NCBI RefSeq assembly: GCF_003324185.1
Contig: NZ_PXUP01000002.1
Span: 186,001 to 250,000 of the forward strand
DNA from: Faecalibacterium prausnitzii
GTDB taxonomy: Bacteria; Bacillota; Clostridia; Oscillospirales; Ruminococcaceae
Length of the DNA: 64,000 bases
Direction: 5' to 3'
A program made the translations under genes and the position numbers. Positions 1 through 9,400 of this stretch are shown here, piece by piece. Each line of letters starts with the position of its first letter. Position 1 is the first letter of the stretch. The notes beneath the pieces were generated by a model. It saw only the letters and a list, made by a program, of their open reading frames with translations. It was not told the origin of the DNA and searched no databases.

Positions 1-70
1 AAAATAAGTATGACTTTTTATATGAAGAAATGCTGCATCCTTTAAGCGAACTTTTCTTCGGCAGACAAGC

Positions 71-142
71 AAAAAAGCAGGGCTTCCGCATGATTTGTCC
101 AGCCTGATTCGCCTGGCATCATACAGAATCCCCTGCTTTTTT
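71..142. terminator. Long inverted repeat, probable terminator
   Basis: A 12-bp perfect inverted repeat (AAAAAAGCAGGG at 71-82, CCCTGCTTTTTT at 131-142) encloses a loop of 48 bases. Both sides end in A or T runs, so it can act in either direction. It lies about 50 bases downstream of the stop of the sugar-nucleotide reductase gene and could also serve a gene to the left of the window. The rest of bases 1-193 shows no gene. Confidence 0.6.
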
Positions 143-193
143 CGTGCTTTTCTCTGTTTTTTGTGCGATACGGAAAAATTTTTGTTTCTGCAG

Positions 194-1030
194 TCAGAGC
201 AGTCCATAATCCCGCAAACAGCGCGTCAGCCCTGCCTGTGTGGTGTCAAATACGATGCCCTGCGCCCGCAGCTTGCTGCAATCCATCGCAAGATTCCGTG
301 CCCAGTCAGCTTCCTGAATATCGACCGTGATCCCCAGTGTCTCAGCAAACTGCCGGGCGGTCAGTACCATGTTTTCAGCGTTTTCACTGCCAAAGTTATA
401 GACCCCGCCGGGCAGGGTCAGGGCAGCTTCCAGCAGTGCTACCGCCTGCCGGACATAGGTGATGCCCCGGAAGTCCCAGACAGAAAAGCGGACAGATTCT
501 CCCCGCTGCGCCGCACGCAGAAGGTTCAGCGGCAGGTTGCCCCGGATGGGCAGCCGGTAGCCCGGCAGGTCGTACATCCATGTGGCGCGCAGCAATACGG
601 CACCCGGGCAGAGCGCCTGCACCCGCTGCTCCATTTCCAGCTTGCCCTGCCCGTACACATTGGCAGGCTTTAACGGAATTGTTTCCGGCAGCGGGCCGGA
701 CTGCTCCACACCGGCATAGACCTGATCCGAGCTGAAAGCCACCAGCTTTGCGCCGATCTCAGCTGCCGCCCGGGCAAGCCAGACCGACAGTTCCACATTG
801 GCGCGGTAAGCCTGCTCCGGGTGGCCGGCGCAGTAGCCGGTATCCGAAATGGCTGCAGTGTGCAGAATGACATCCGGGCGCTGCTGCAAAACAGCCTGCC
901 GCACGGCGTCCTCCCCTGCTGTTGCCAGAAAGCCTTTAGGAAAGGTGCACAGTTCGTAATGCCCCGCCCATTGCTGCATCACGCGGGAGCCCACAAAGCC
1001 GCCTGCACCGGTTACAAGGATCTTTTTCAT
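194..1030 (-). CDS. RmlD-like sugar-nucleotide reductase/epimerase
   Basis: A 278-residue NAD(P)-binding protein of the extended short-chain dehydrogenase superfamily, closest in layout to dTDP-4-dehydrorhamnose reductase (RmlD). The N-terminal Rossmann motif TGAGGFVG is at residues 7-14, the SSDQVY strand near 100-105, and the YxxxK catalytic pair is Y126/K130. The start was placed at the ATG preceded by GGAGAACAA; a longer open frame upstream has no ribosome site. It sits alone, with azlD starting upstream on the same strand. Without other rhamnose or capsule genes nearby the substrate cannot be named; related proteins act on dTDP-sugars or as the MAT2B-like group. The fold is secure, the substrate is not. 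Confidence 0.85.
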   Translation of the reverse strand: MKKILVTGAGGFVGSRVMQQWAGHYELCTFPKGFLATAGEDAVRQAVLQQRPDVILHTAAISDTGYCAGHPEQAYRANVELSVWLARAAAEIGAKLVAFSSDQVYAGVEQSGPLPETIPLKPANVYGQGKLEMEQRVQALCPGAVLLRATWMYDLPGYRLPIRGNLPLNLLRAAQRGESVRFSVWDFRGITYVRQAVALLEAALTLPGGVYNFGSENAENMVLTARQFAETLGITVDIQEADWARNLAMDCSKLRAQGIVFDTTQAGLTRCLRDYGLL

Positions 1031-1052
1031 TTTGTTCTCCCGCAATAAGGCA

Positions 1053-1358
1053 TCAGATAAAAAATTCCAGCACGAACACCACGGCACAGCAGCCTGCAGC
1101 CACCTGAAACAGGCTTGCGCCAAACCATGCGGCAGCAATGCCGACTACCAGTGCAACAGCACCTGCTGCCGGGCTCTGCGTTGCCTGAATGATGGCCGGA
1201 AAGGTCATCACAGCCAGCGTTACATAGGGCACATAGTACAAAAACGACTGGATGAAGCGGTTTTTGATCGGTTTGCGGATCAGCGTCAGCGGCAGGATGC
1301 GGATGGCATAGGACACCAGCGCCATGACCGCAATATAGATATAATTGTTATGCGTCAT
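1053..1358 (-). CDS. azlD: AzlD-family branched-chain amino acid exporter subunit
   Basis: A small (101-residue) hydrophobic protein with three to four membrane segments, matching the AzlD family. AzlD works with AzlC as a two-component branched-chain amino-acid exporter in the cytoplasmic membrane. The start ATG has the strong site AGGAGG upstream and lies inside the end of azlC, so the two genes overlap by 11 bases and are almost certainly translated together. The motif IRILPLTLIRKPIKN in the first third is typical of the family. Confidence 0.9.
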   Translation of the reverse strand: MTHNNYIYIAVMALVSYAIRILPLTLIRKPIKNRFIQSFLYYVPYVTLAVMTFPAIIQATQSPAAGAVALVVGIAAAWFGASLFQVAAGCCAVVFVLEFFI

Positions 1359-2124
1359 CTTCGTTTTCCTCCTGCCTGACCGGGAACAGCACCGCTGCTG
1401 CACCGGAGATCGCCACTGTCAAAAGGATGGTGCGGGTGCCTTCGGAGAGTGCCGAGATGCCCGGCAGATAGCTGCACAGAAAACTCAGCGCAAAGCTGAT
1501 GACGACCAGCACCGCAACGATCCGATCCTTGCGGGCCGGCGGGATGATGATGGCCAGAAACATTCCGTAAAGTGCCACGCTCAGGGCGCTGACTACCCGC
1601 AGCGGCAGCAGGTTGCCCGCTATAATGCCCAGCGCCGTACCACAAGCCCAAGCCGGCGCTGCCAGCAGGATAGCGCCATAGGTATAGTACGGGTTCAGGT
1701 TGCCCGGGCGGGCGATAGTAATGCCGAACAGTTCGTCCGTGACATCATAGCCGATGAGCAGCCGATGCCAGAAGGGCGTTTCCGGAGCAAAGCGCTGTGC
1801 CAGTGCACAGCTCATCAGCAGATACCGCGCATTGGCGATTAAAGTAATGACCGCCACCTCAAAATAGGTGGCGTTTGCCATGATCAACGCAAATGCGGCA
1901 TATTCTCCTGCGGAGGCATTGTTCAGCAGGCTGACAAGAAACCCCTGAAACGGCGTAAAACCCGCCTTGCGCGCCGCGATGCCCAACGAAAACGATACCG
2001 CAAAATAGCCCAGTGCAATGGGCACACCGTCCCGCATTCCGTCACAGAACACCTTGCGGCTGAACTGATCTGCCCTTCCTGTTTGGACGAGCTGCGGCTC
2101 CAAAAGCCTCTGCTTCGATTCCAT
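1348..2124 (-). CDS. azlC: AzlC-family branched-chain amino acid permease
   Basis: A 258-residue integral membrane protein of the AzlC family, the large subunit of a branched-chain amino-acid exporter (in Bacillus AzlCD exports leucine analogues such as 4-azaleucine). The family hallmark is an early FCDGMRDGVPIALGY stretch followed by about seven hydrophobic segments, including a conserved NASAGEYAAF region. The ATG chosen follows AGGGGAAGT; the open frame continues some 60 codons further upstream, but that stretch contains a likely promoter and is unlikely to be coding. It overlaps azlD by 11 bases, forming a two-gene operon. No adjacent Lrp-type regulator is visible. Confidence 0.9.
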   Translation of the reverse strand: MESKQRLLEPQLVQTGRADQFSRKVFCDGMRDGVPIALGYFAVSFSLGIAARKAGFTPFQGFLVSLLNNASAGEYAAFALIMANATYFEVAVITLIANARYLLMSCALAQRFAPETPFWHRLLIGYDVTDELFGITIARPGNLNPYYTYGAILLAAPAWACGTALGIIAGNLLPLRVVSALSVALYGMFLAIIIPPARKDRIVAVLVVISFALSFLCSYLPGISALSEGTRTILLTVAISGAAAVLFPVRQEENEDDA

Positions 2125-2166
2125 AGTTGATACTTCCCCTTTCCTATTTTGCAAACAACAGAATCT

Positions 2167-2172
2167 ATTATA
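2167..2172 (-). promoter_or_regulatory. Probable -10 of azlCD promoter
   Basis: On the minus strand TATAAT stands about 43 bases before the azlC start. The -35 region (TTTCTT at 17 bases) is poor. The spacer holds the palindrome CCTGCAGG, which could be an operator; this is inference. Confidence 0.45.
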
Positions 2173-2302
2173 CTCCCCTGCAGGCAGAGAAGAAAGAGGT
2201 TTCGGACTTTTTGTGTAAAATACTGCGTTCAAAAGACTTCGGGGGAGCGCTGATATAGGAGACGCTTTGAACGTTATGGCTTGTTTGATCGTGCCAAAAG
2301 AT

Positions 2303-2346
2303 AAAAACACCCCGGAGGTTCCGTTTTCACGGACCCCTCCGGGGTG
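2303..2346 (-). terminator. guaA terminator
   Basis: Hairpin with arms CACCCCGGAGG (2308-2318) and CCTCCGGGGTG (2336-2346), followed on the minus strand by a run of five U residues. It lies 16 bases beyond the guaA stop and separates guaA from azlC. Confidence 0.9.
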
Positions 2347-2362
2347 ATGGCGCTATTGGGAA

Positions 2363-3913
2363 TTACTCGAGCTCAATGGTTGCAGGCGGCTTACCGGTGC
2401 AATCGTAGAACACGCGGTTGACGTGCTTGACTTCGTTGACGATGCGGCTGGTAACAGTGCCCAGAACATCCCACGGCATGTCATAGCTTTCTGCGGTCAT
2501 GAAGTCGGTGGTGGTCACGGCGCGCAGCGCAACGGCGTAGTCGTAGGTGCGCTCGTCGCCCATAACGCCAACGCTGTGCATATTGGTCAGCGCTGCGTAA
2601 TACTGGCTGATCTCCTTATCCAGACCGGCCTTGGCGATCTCTTCGCGCCAGATGGCGTCAGCGTCCTGTACGATAGTGACCTTCTCGGGGGTCACCTCGC
2701 CGATGATACGGATGCCCAGACCGGGGCCGGGGAACGGCTGACGGCTGACCAGATACTCAGGCAGACCCAGCTCACGGCCGGCCTGACGAACCTCGTCCTT
2801 GAACAGGTTACGCAGAGGCTCCACCAGTTCCTTGAAGTCCACGGTATCGGGCAGACCGCCCACGTTATGGTGGCTCTTGATGACGGTGGACTCACCGCCC
2901 AGACCGCTTTCCACCACATCGGGGTAGATGGTGCCCTGTGCAAGGAAATCCACCTTGCCGATCTTCTTGGCCTCTTCCTCGAACACGCGGATGAACTCCT
3001 CGCCGATGATCTTGCGCTTGCGCTCCGGCTCGGTGATGCCCTTCAGCTTGCTGAAGTAGCGGTCGCGAGCATCTACGCAGATGAAGTTGATGTCGAAGCC
3101 GTTGGCATTGCCCGGGCCAAAGACAGAGCAGACCTCTTCCTTTTCATTCTTGCGCAGCAGGCCGTGATCCACGAACACGCAGGTCAGCTGCTTGCCGATG
3201 GCCTTAGCCAGCATAGCGGCCAGCACGGAGGAATCCACGCCGCCGGACAGGGCGCACAGCACCTTGCCCTCGCCGATGCGCTCCCGCAGAGCCTTAACGT
3301 TGTTCTCTACAAAGGAATCCATCTTCCAGTCGCCGGAGCAGCCGCAGACGTTGTACACAAAGTTGCGCAGCATCTTCTTGCCCTCGGCGGTGTGCAGCAC
3401 CTCCGGGTGGAACTGTACGGCGTACAGACCCTTTTCGGCATTTTCAACGGCTGCCACAGGGCAGTTTGCAGTGTGGGCAGTGATCTGGAAGCCGGGAGCC
3501 GCCTGCTCGATGTAGTCGTTGTGGCTCATCCAGCAGATGGTAGAGGGCTGTACATCGGTGAACAGCTTGCTCTCGGTGTTCACGAACACCTCGGTCTTAC
3601 CGTACTCACGCTCGGGAGCGCGGCAGACATGACCGCCCAGCAGGTGCATCATCAGCTGGCTGCCGTAGCAGATGCCCAGCACAGGCACGCCCCAGCTGAA
3701 GATTTCGGGGTCGATGGTGGGAGAGTCCTCCAGATAAACGCTGTTGGGGCCGCCGGTGAAGATGATGCCCTTGGGATTCTTGGCCTTGATGACCGAAAGA
3801 TCGGTTTTATAGGAATAGATCTCGCAGTAGACATTATTTTCTCGGACGCGGCGGGCAATCAGCTGATTGTACTGTCCGCCAAAGTCCAGCACGATGACAG
3901 TTTCATGCTGCAT
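2363..3913 (-). CDS. guaA: GMP synthase (glutamine-hydrolysing)
   Basis: Converts XMP, ATP and glutamine to GMP, the last step of guanine nucleotide synthesis, in the cytoplasm. The 516-residue protein has the usual two parts. The N-terminal class I glutamine amidotransferase has nucleophile C82 in GICYGSQ and H169/E171 in HPEV. The ATP-pyrophosphatase domain has the P-loop SGGVDSS at 223-229. The C-terminal dimerisation domain ends in the conserved [10 protein letters not shown]. The start at MQHETV is preferred because GGAGG lies 8 bases upstream; an ATG five codons earlier overlaps that site. It is a single-gene unit with its own promoter and terminator. No purine riboswitch is visible in the short leader. 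Confidence 0.98.
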   Translation of the reverse strand: MQHETVIVLDFGGQYNQLIARRVRENNVYCEIYSYKTDLSVIKAKNPKGIIFTGGPNSVYLEDSPTIDPEIFSWGVPVLGICYGSQLMMHLLGGHVCRAPEREYGKTEVFVNTESKLFTDVQPSTICWMSHNDYIEQAAPGFQITAHTANCPVAAVENAEKGLYAVQFHPEVLHTAEGKKMLRNFVYNVCGCSGDWKMDSFVENNVKALRERIGEGKVLCALSGGVDSSVLAAMLAKAIGKQLTCVFVDHGLLRKNEKEEVCSVFGPGNANGFDINFICVDARDRYFSKLKGITEPERKRKIIGEEFIRVFEEEAKKIGKVDFLAQGTIYPDVVESGLGGESTVIKSHHNVGGLPDTVDFKELVEPLRNLFKDEVRQAGRELGLPEYLVSRQPFPGPGLGIRIIGEVTPEKVTIVQDADAIWREEIAKAGLDKEISQYYAALTNMHSVGVMGDERTYDYAVALRAVTTTDFMTAESYDMPWDVLGTVTSRIVNEVKHVNRVFYDCTGKPPATIELE

Positions 3914-3955
3914 GATGTTTTCCTCCATTTTTAAGTGTGTTTTACAGATAATTTT

Positions 3956-3984
3956 AGTATAGCACATCTCACAACAAAAAGCGA
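3956..3984 (-). promoter_or_regulatory. guaA promoter
   Basis: On the minus strand TGCTATACT gives an extended -10 (TATACT at 3956-3961). The -35 position 17 bases away (TCGCTT) is weak. It lies 43 bases before the guaA start. Confidence 0.6.
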
Positions 3985-4005
3985 CAGTTTTTGTGAAGTT
4001 TTCTG

Positions 4006-4641
4006 TTATTTCATTCTGCGGATCGGATGTCGCAGCACGGTCTTCAGCTTCTCCGGTGCGGTGCGGCGCGGGTCTCCCAGATAGATTTCGTGATGGAAGC
4101 GTGTGTCTGAAAAATCCGGGCAATATCCCTGCTCCGCTGCAAACGCATCCAGCTGCCGCAGGGTCCCCGGCTCGGTGTCATAGGAGCCGATGTGCATACA
4201 CTGCACGCACAGGCCTTCATCATAGGTAAAAAATTCCACCTTAGAAAAGTCTTTTTTCTTTTTGGTAGTGGCCTCCTGCACCGCCCAGTCAAATTCGGCA
4301 CGGGTGACAAATTCCGGGAGACGAATCATGGAGGTCCAGATAAAGGTCTCCTTGTTGGAAAAATCCACACCCTCTGCCCCGGGCTGATGCCACAGTCCCT
4401 CCAGTGGTGGAACGACATATTCAAAATAGCCGTCCATCTTATGGCTGCCCTTATAGCTCATTTTAATGGTAAACGCAATGCCGTACAGCAGTTCCAGCGC
4501 TGCCTTGTATTCCCCTGCCGGGTCATTGGGGTCGCCCTTGCCCTGCACCGCCACAAAATTCATCGCAGGGACGGTGATGATTTGCGGTTTCTTCGGCGGG
4601 AGGTAAAATTCTTTATATTCCTTCTTATAGTCAAATGGCAT
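4006..4641 (-). CDS. GyrI-like small-molecule-binding domain protein
   Basis: A 211-residue stand-alone GyrI-like (SRPBCC-related effector-binding) protein. These domains bind small organic molecules, and some hydrolyse cyclopropanoid cytotoxins. Typical features are the [15 protein letters not shown] strand near residue 30, the long central region with GLWHQPG, and the C-terminal [23 protein letters not shown]. There is no DNA-binding domain, so it is not itself a transcription factor of the MerR/AraC type. The ATG follows GGAGAAAAG. It overlaps the upstream YjbR-like gene by 11 bases, so the two form an operon. The ligand is unknown. Confidence 0.85.
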   Translation of the reverse strand: MPFDYKKEYKEFYLPPKKPQIITVPAMNFVAVQGKGDPNDPAGEYKAALELLYGIAFTIKMSYKGSHKMDGYFEYVVPPLEGLWHQPGAEGVDFSNKETFIWTSMIRLPEFVTRAEFDWAVQEATTKKKKDFSKVEFFTYDEGLCVQCMHIGSYDTEPGTLRQLDAFAAEQGYCPDFSDTRFHHEIYLGDPRRTAPEKLKTVLRHPIRRMK

Positions 4642-5014
4642 CCTTCTTTTCTCCTTCCAACAGCTCACGCTGTTTCTTTTTGCTAAAGCCGCCCAGCACA
4701 AGCCGATAAGATTTTTCCAGCATCTCCCGCAGCAATGCATCCGGCACATTTCCCTCTGCTTTTACGGAGTTCCAATGCACCTTATTCATATAATAGCCCG
4801 GAATGATATCTTCATACTGTCGGCGCAGAAAATCGCCCTCGGCGGGGTCCAGCTTGCAAGTAATATACACCGGCTTTCCCGTGGCATCATCCAGACAGAC
4901 GGCTGCAAACATTTTGCCGCCGATGTGGTATCTTATCCAGTTCCACTTTGCCTGTAAGTCTTTGGTAACGCCAGGCTTTTGAAGAAGCTCTGTGTCGATC
5001 CAGCTGTATTTCAT
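4631..5014 (-). CDS. MmcQ/YjbR family protein
   Basis: A 127-residue protein of the MmcQ/YjbR family, a compact CyaY-like fold proposed to bind DNA. Family features seen are the phenylalanine/valine-rich KMFAAVCLDDATGKPVYITCK strands, the NKVHWNSV segment and the C-terminal LEKSYRLVLGGFSKK. Its precise role is not established in any organism. It is the first gene of a two-gene operon with the GyrI-like protein; such YjbR/GyrI pairings are common in Clostridia and may mark a stress or drug response, which is inference. Confidence 0.85.
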   Translation of the reverse strand: MKYSWIDTELLQKPGVTKDLQAKWNWIRYHIGGKMFAAVCLDDATGKPVYITCKLDPAEGDFLRRQYEDIIPGYYMNKVHWNSVKAEGNVPDALLREMLEKSYRLVLGGFSKKKQRELLEGEKKDAI

Positions 5015-5035
5015 GGCAGCACCTCCGTTTTTCTC

Positions 5036-5064
5036 AGTATAACTGATTTGGAGGCACTTGTAAA
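5036..5064 (-). promoter_or_regulatory. Promoter of yjbR-gyrI-like operon
   Basis: Minus-strand TTTACA (5059-5064), a 17-base spacer and TATACT (5036-5041), just upstream of the YjbR-like gene start. A near-consensus vegetative promoter. Confidence 0.75.
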
Positions 5065-5115
5065 CGAAAAGTTGTTGGTTTTTACTTATAATACGTCAAT
5101 TCTGAAAAATCGGTA

Positions 5116-5158
5116 GCAAAAAGAGCCATCCGCTCAGAAAACCTGAGAGGATGGCTCT
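5116..5158 (-). terminator. pfkA terminator
   Basis: Arms AGAGCCATCC (5122-5131) and GGATGGCTCT (5149-5158), with inner pairs CTCAG/CTGAG and a short loop, followed on the minus strand by UUUUU. It lies about 18 bases after the pfkA stop. Confidence 0.9.
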
Positions 5159-5175
5159 TGCATTAAATGTTATGA

Positions 5176-6150
5176 TCAGATGGAAATGGTGTTGCACACG
5201 TCCACCAGCACGGGGTCAAGGCTCTTGGTCATCTCCAAAGCCTCGTCCACGGGGTAGTCCACCAGCTTCTCACCCTTCATGCCGACGATGCGGTTATACT
5301 TGCCCTGCTCCAGCAGGCAGACAGCCTGATAACCCATGGCAGAAGCATTCACGCGGTCGCGCAGGGTGGGAGAACCGCCACGCTGCACATGACCCAGAAT
5401 GGTTGCGCGGGAATCGATACCGGTACGTGCCTGGATCTCGTTGGCGATCTCCTGTGCATGACCCACGCCCTCGGCCACAATGATGATAAAGTGACGCTTG
5501 CCGGTCTTCTGGGTCTCGGCGATCTTATCCAGAATGTCGCGCTGCATATCGAATTCCTTCTCGGGCAGCAGCACAGCCATAGCGCCGGAGGCGATGGCCA
5601 CGTTCAGAGCGATGTAACCGGCGTTGCGGCCCATGACCTCGACCACACTGCAGCGGTCGTGGCTCTGGGTGGTGTCGCGCAGCTTGTCGATCATTTCCAG
5701 CGCGGTGTTCATGGCGGTATCGTAGCCGATGGTGTAATCTGTGCAGCCGATATCGTTATCAATGGTACCGGGCAGGCCGATCATGGGAATGCCGCGGTGT
5801 GCCAGTGCGCGGGCACCGCGGTAGGAGCCGTCGCCGCCGATAACGACCAGCGCATCAATGCCCAGCTCGCGGCACTTTTCAGCGCCCTTATCCTGACCTT
5901 CCTTGGTCTTGAACTCCAAGCAGCGTGCCGTATACAGAATGGTGCCGCCAGCAGAGATGATGTTAGAAACGCTGCGCAGGTTCATTTCAAAGCACTCGCC
6001 GTTAAGCAGGCCGTTGTAGCCGCGCTGAATGCCGATCATACGGAAGCCCTTGTGCAGGCCGGTGCGTACCACAGCGCGCACAGCAGCGTTCATGCCGGGA
6101 GCATCACCACCGCTTGTAAGCACGCCAATCGTTTTGATTTGCTTTTCCAT
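5176..6150 (-). CDS. pfkA: ATP-dependent 6-phosphofructokinase
   Basis: Phosphorylates fructose 6-phosphate to fructose 1,6-bisphosphate, the committing step of glycolysis. The 324-residue length and motifs match the bacterial ATP-dependent A-type enzyme: LTSGGDAPGMN near residues 11-21, ATP-site GGDGS at 105-109 (the glycine after GGD marks ATP rather than pyrophosphate use), and catalytic D131 in PGTIDND. The second half carries the sugar-phosphate and allosteric site segments, including MGRNAGYIAL. The start at MEKQIK is preferred because GGAGGG lies 10 bases upstream; an ATG six codons earlier overlaps that site. It lies downstream of dnaE on the same strand but has its own promoter and terminator. 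Confidence 0.97.
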   Translation of the reverse strand: MEKQIKTIGVLTSGGDAPGMNAAVRAVVRTGLHKGFRMIGIQRGYNGLLNGECFEMNLRSVSNIISAGGTILYTARCLEFKTKEGQDKGAEKCRELGIDALVVIGGDGSYRGARALAHRGIPMIGLPGTIDNDIGCTDYTIGYDTAMNTALEMIDKLRDTTQSHDRCSVVEVMGRNAGYIALNVAIASGAMAVLLPEKEFDMQRDILDKIAETQKTGKRHFIIIVAEGVGHAQEIANEIQARTGIDSRATILGHVQRGGSPTLRDRVNASAMGYQAVCLLEQGKYNRIVGMKGEKLVDYPVDEALEMTKSLDPVLVDVCNTISI

Positions 6151-6263
6151 ACGAGAGATTCCCTCCAATTTACAGTTCAGTTCTTCATTTACCCTTTTGC
6201 CTGTACCCTCTTCTTCCAGAAACAGGCCAGTTGCTTTGCAACAGCTTTGATTCGCCTTTAATG

Positions 6264-6293
6264 ATTATAGCACACCATCCAGACAAATTTCAA
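6264..6293 (-). promoter_or_regulatory. pfkA promoter
   Basis: Minus-strand TTGAAA (6288-6293), an 18-base spacer and TATAAT (6264-6269) with a TGC extension. The leader to the pfkA start is roughly 105 bases and contains no recognised riboswitch. Confidence 0.8.
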
Positions 6294-6324
6294 TAGGGTT
6301 TTGAGACTTTATGCAATTCCATGC

Positions 6325-6371
6325 GGTACAAAATAATGACGGTACATCGCATTATTTTTGCAATTTGTACC
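6325..6371. repeat. Two-step dyad between dnaE and pfkA
   Basis: Two nested perfect inverted repeats: outer GGTACAAA (6325-6332) with TTTGTACC (6364-6371), and inner AAAATAATG (6330-6338) with CATTATTTT (6350-6358), the arms separated by a six-base bulge on one side. The loop again contains GGTACA. It lies 50-100 bases beyond the dnaE stop and upstream of the pfkA promoter. It may end dnaE transcription, but the AT-rich stem and the repeated GGTAC would also suit a protein-binding operator. Confidence 0.5.
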
Positions 6372-6422
6372 ACTTGGAAAAATTGAAATCGTCCCATGCG
6401 GTGCCATTCGTGCGCAAATATG

Positions 6423-9400
6423 TCATTTTGTTGCAACATTTTCTGCGCCCAGCAGCCGCTCCAGCTCTTTGAAGAAGAGCGGATGCCCGGAAGTGTACAG
6501 CCGGCGCGGTGCGGCCAGCTTCTGCTTGGTATCTTCCAGATACAGGATCACCGGGATATCGCCATCAAAGATCTCCAGCAGGTTCACCACTTTATCGTAC
6601 TGGGGGCAGCTGCGGGACGGCAGACGGATGAATACCCGCCGGGCAGCTGTTTTGACAGGGTCCGGGCGGCCTTTATCCAAGCGGGTCGGGTCGTAGCTGT
6701 CAATGGGCAGAATGCTGTCTGCCAGCAGCTTGGAGGCTTCATCCTCCCGCACGGAAAGCCGGCCATCGATGACCACAACAGCGTTTTCCTGAATGGCATC
6801 CCGGAACCTGTCCAGCACCTTGGGGAACACGATGACCTCCATGGTGCCGGTCAGATCCTCCACACTGGTAAAGGCCATCATGCTGTTGGATTTTGTCGTC
6901 ATCATGCGGTTTTTGACTACTGCACACACGATACGCACCTTTTCGCCGTCCTGCACATGGGCATCCTCGCCAGTGAGGTCTTTGATGGTGTGGGAGCCGA
7001 TGCGGGCAGATTTTTCCCGGTAAGCGTCCAGCGGATGGCCGGACAGGTACAGGCCGCTGACCTCTTTTTCCTGTTGCAGCAGCTCGGCAGGGGTGTACTC
7101 TGCCAAGGGGCGGATCTCGTAGACATCCTCCTGCGGGCTTTGCTGCACTTCCCCGCTCATCACGGAGAACAGATCCAACTGTCCTTCCAGATTGCGGCGG
7201 GAGTCGGTCTCGATGCTCTTGAGGATGCCCTCTACCGCCTCTACCATGCTGTGGCGGTTGGAGCCGAAGCAGTCAAAGGCACCGGCTTTGATCAGGCTTT
7301 CCACCGCGCGGCGGTTCAGCTCACTGCCGTGCATCCGCTTGCAGAAATCATAAAGGCTTGTGTAGGGCTTTTCCTTACGCTCGGTGACTGCGTTCTCGAT
7401 AAGGTTGCGGCCTACGTTTTTCACGGCGTTCAGCCCAAAACGGATCTGACCATTATCATCGGCGGTAAAGCCGCCGTTGGAGATGTTCACATCCGGCGGC
7501 AGGACTTTAATGCCCAGACGGGCGCACTCGCCGGAATACTCGATGACCTTATCCGTATTATCCAGCACACTGGTCAGCAATGCTGCCATGAACTGGCTGG
7601 GGTAATGGCACTTGAGATAAGCGGTCTGGAAAGCCACATAGGCGTAGCAGGCCGCATGGCTCTTGTTGAAGGCGTAGGACGCAAAGCTGGACATCTCGTC
7701 GTAGATCTGGTTTGCCACCTGCTCCGGGATACCGTTGGCAACGCAGCCGGGGCATTCGTGGCCGGGCTCGGTGCAGCCATGCACAAAATGCTCCCGCTCT
7801 GCCTCCATGACGGCATGCTTCTTTTTGCTCATGGCGCGGCGGACGTTATCTGCCTGCCCGAAGGAGAAGCCCGCCAGTTCCCGGAAGATCTGCATGACCT
7901 GCTCCTGATAGACGATGCAGCCGTTGGTCACATCCAGAATGTGCGCCAGCTGCGGGGTCTTGTAGCTGATCTTGTCCGGTTCGTGCCGGTTGCGCAGATA
8001 GGTGGGAATGGAGTCCATGGGGCCCGGACGGTACAGGCTGATCAGAGCGATGACGTCTTCAAGGTTCTGGGGCTGCAAGCCCACAAGCACCTGTTTCATG
8101 CCGGAGGATTCCAGCTGGAACACACCCTCGGTATCGCCCTGTCCCAGCATTTTATAGGTATCCGGGTCGTCATAGTTCAGATCACGGATGGAGAACTCCG
8201 GGTGCTGCTTTTGCACCGCAACCTCCGCATCTCGGATGACAGTCAGGGTGCGCAGCCCCAGAAAGTCCATCTTCAAAAGACCCAGCTCTTCGATCTCGGT
8301 CATATTGAACTGGGTCACCGGCAGGCCGTCGTTGGTGGCAAGCGGCAGATAATAATCCGTCGGCTCCGGCGTAATGACCACGCCTGCCGCGTGGGTGGAG
8401 GCGTGCCGGGGCATACCCTCCACCTTCAGTGCGGTGTCGATGAGCTCGGTCACCTGCGGATCGGTATCGTAGAGCTTTTTCAGCTCGCTGGAAACCTCCA
8501 ACGCCCGCTTGAGGGTCATTTTCAGCTCCATGGGCACAAGCTTTGCCACTACATCTACCTGCTGGTACGGGAGTCCCATCACACGGCCCACGTCCCGGAT
8601 GGCGTTGCGGGCTGCCATCGTACCAAAGGTAACGATCTGCGCCACATGGTCCGCACCGTATTTGCGGTTGACGTAGTCGATGACCTCCTGTCGGCGCTCG
8701 TAGCAGAAGTCCACATCGAAATCCGGCATACTGACGCGTTCGGGGTTCAAAAAGCGCTCGAAGATCAGGTTATAGCGGATGGGGTCGATATCCGTGATGC
8801 CCACGCAGTAGGCAGCAATACTGCCCGCGCCGGAGCCGCGTCCCGGCCCCACCGGGATGCCCTGACTTTTTGCAAAATTGATGTAGTCCCATACGATGAG
8901 GTAATAGTTGGTGTACCCCATGGTCTTGACCACGCCGATCTCGTATTTCAGGCGGTCGATGTTGGCCTGCGGCACGTCCGGGCCGTAGCGGCGTTCCAAG
9001 CCGTCCCAGCAGAGCTTTTCAAAGTAGGCCTGATTGTCCATGCCGTCCGGGGCTTTGTAGTATGGAATCTTTGTGTGACCGAATTCAAAGTCAAAATTGC
9101 ACTGCTCGGCAATCTTTGCCGTATTGGCGCAGGCTTCCGGCACCATGGAGAACAGCTCGTACATCTCGTCTGTGGTCTTGACGTAGAATTCATCGGTCTG
9201 GAACTCCATACGGTCGGCGTCCTGAATGGTCTTGCCGGTCTGGATGCACAGCAGGATGCTCTGCATCTTGGCGTCCTCTTTGCGCAGATAATGGGCGTCG
9301 TTGGTGGCTGCCATGGGGATGCCCGTCTCCCGTGAAAGCTTGATGAGCTGCGGCAGAACAGCGGTATCCTCCTTCAGGCCGTGATCCTGCAATTCGATGT

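Noticed and set aside
3914-4005. Purine riboswitch or G-box before guaA
   Set aside because: The leader from the predicted start is under 50 bases and lacks the conserved three-way junction sequences.
6396-9335. Plus-strand open frame of nearly 980 codons opposite dnaE
   Set aside because: Complete overlap with DnaE catalytic domains and no independent evidence of coding.
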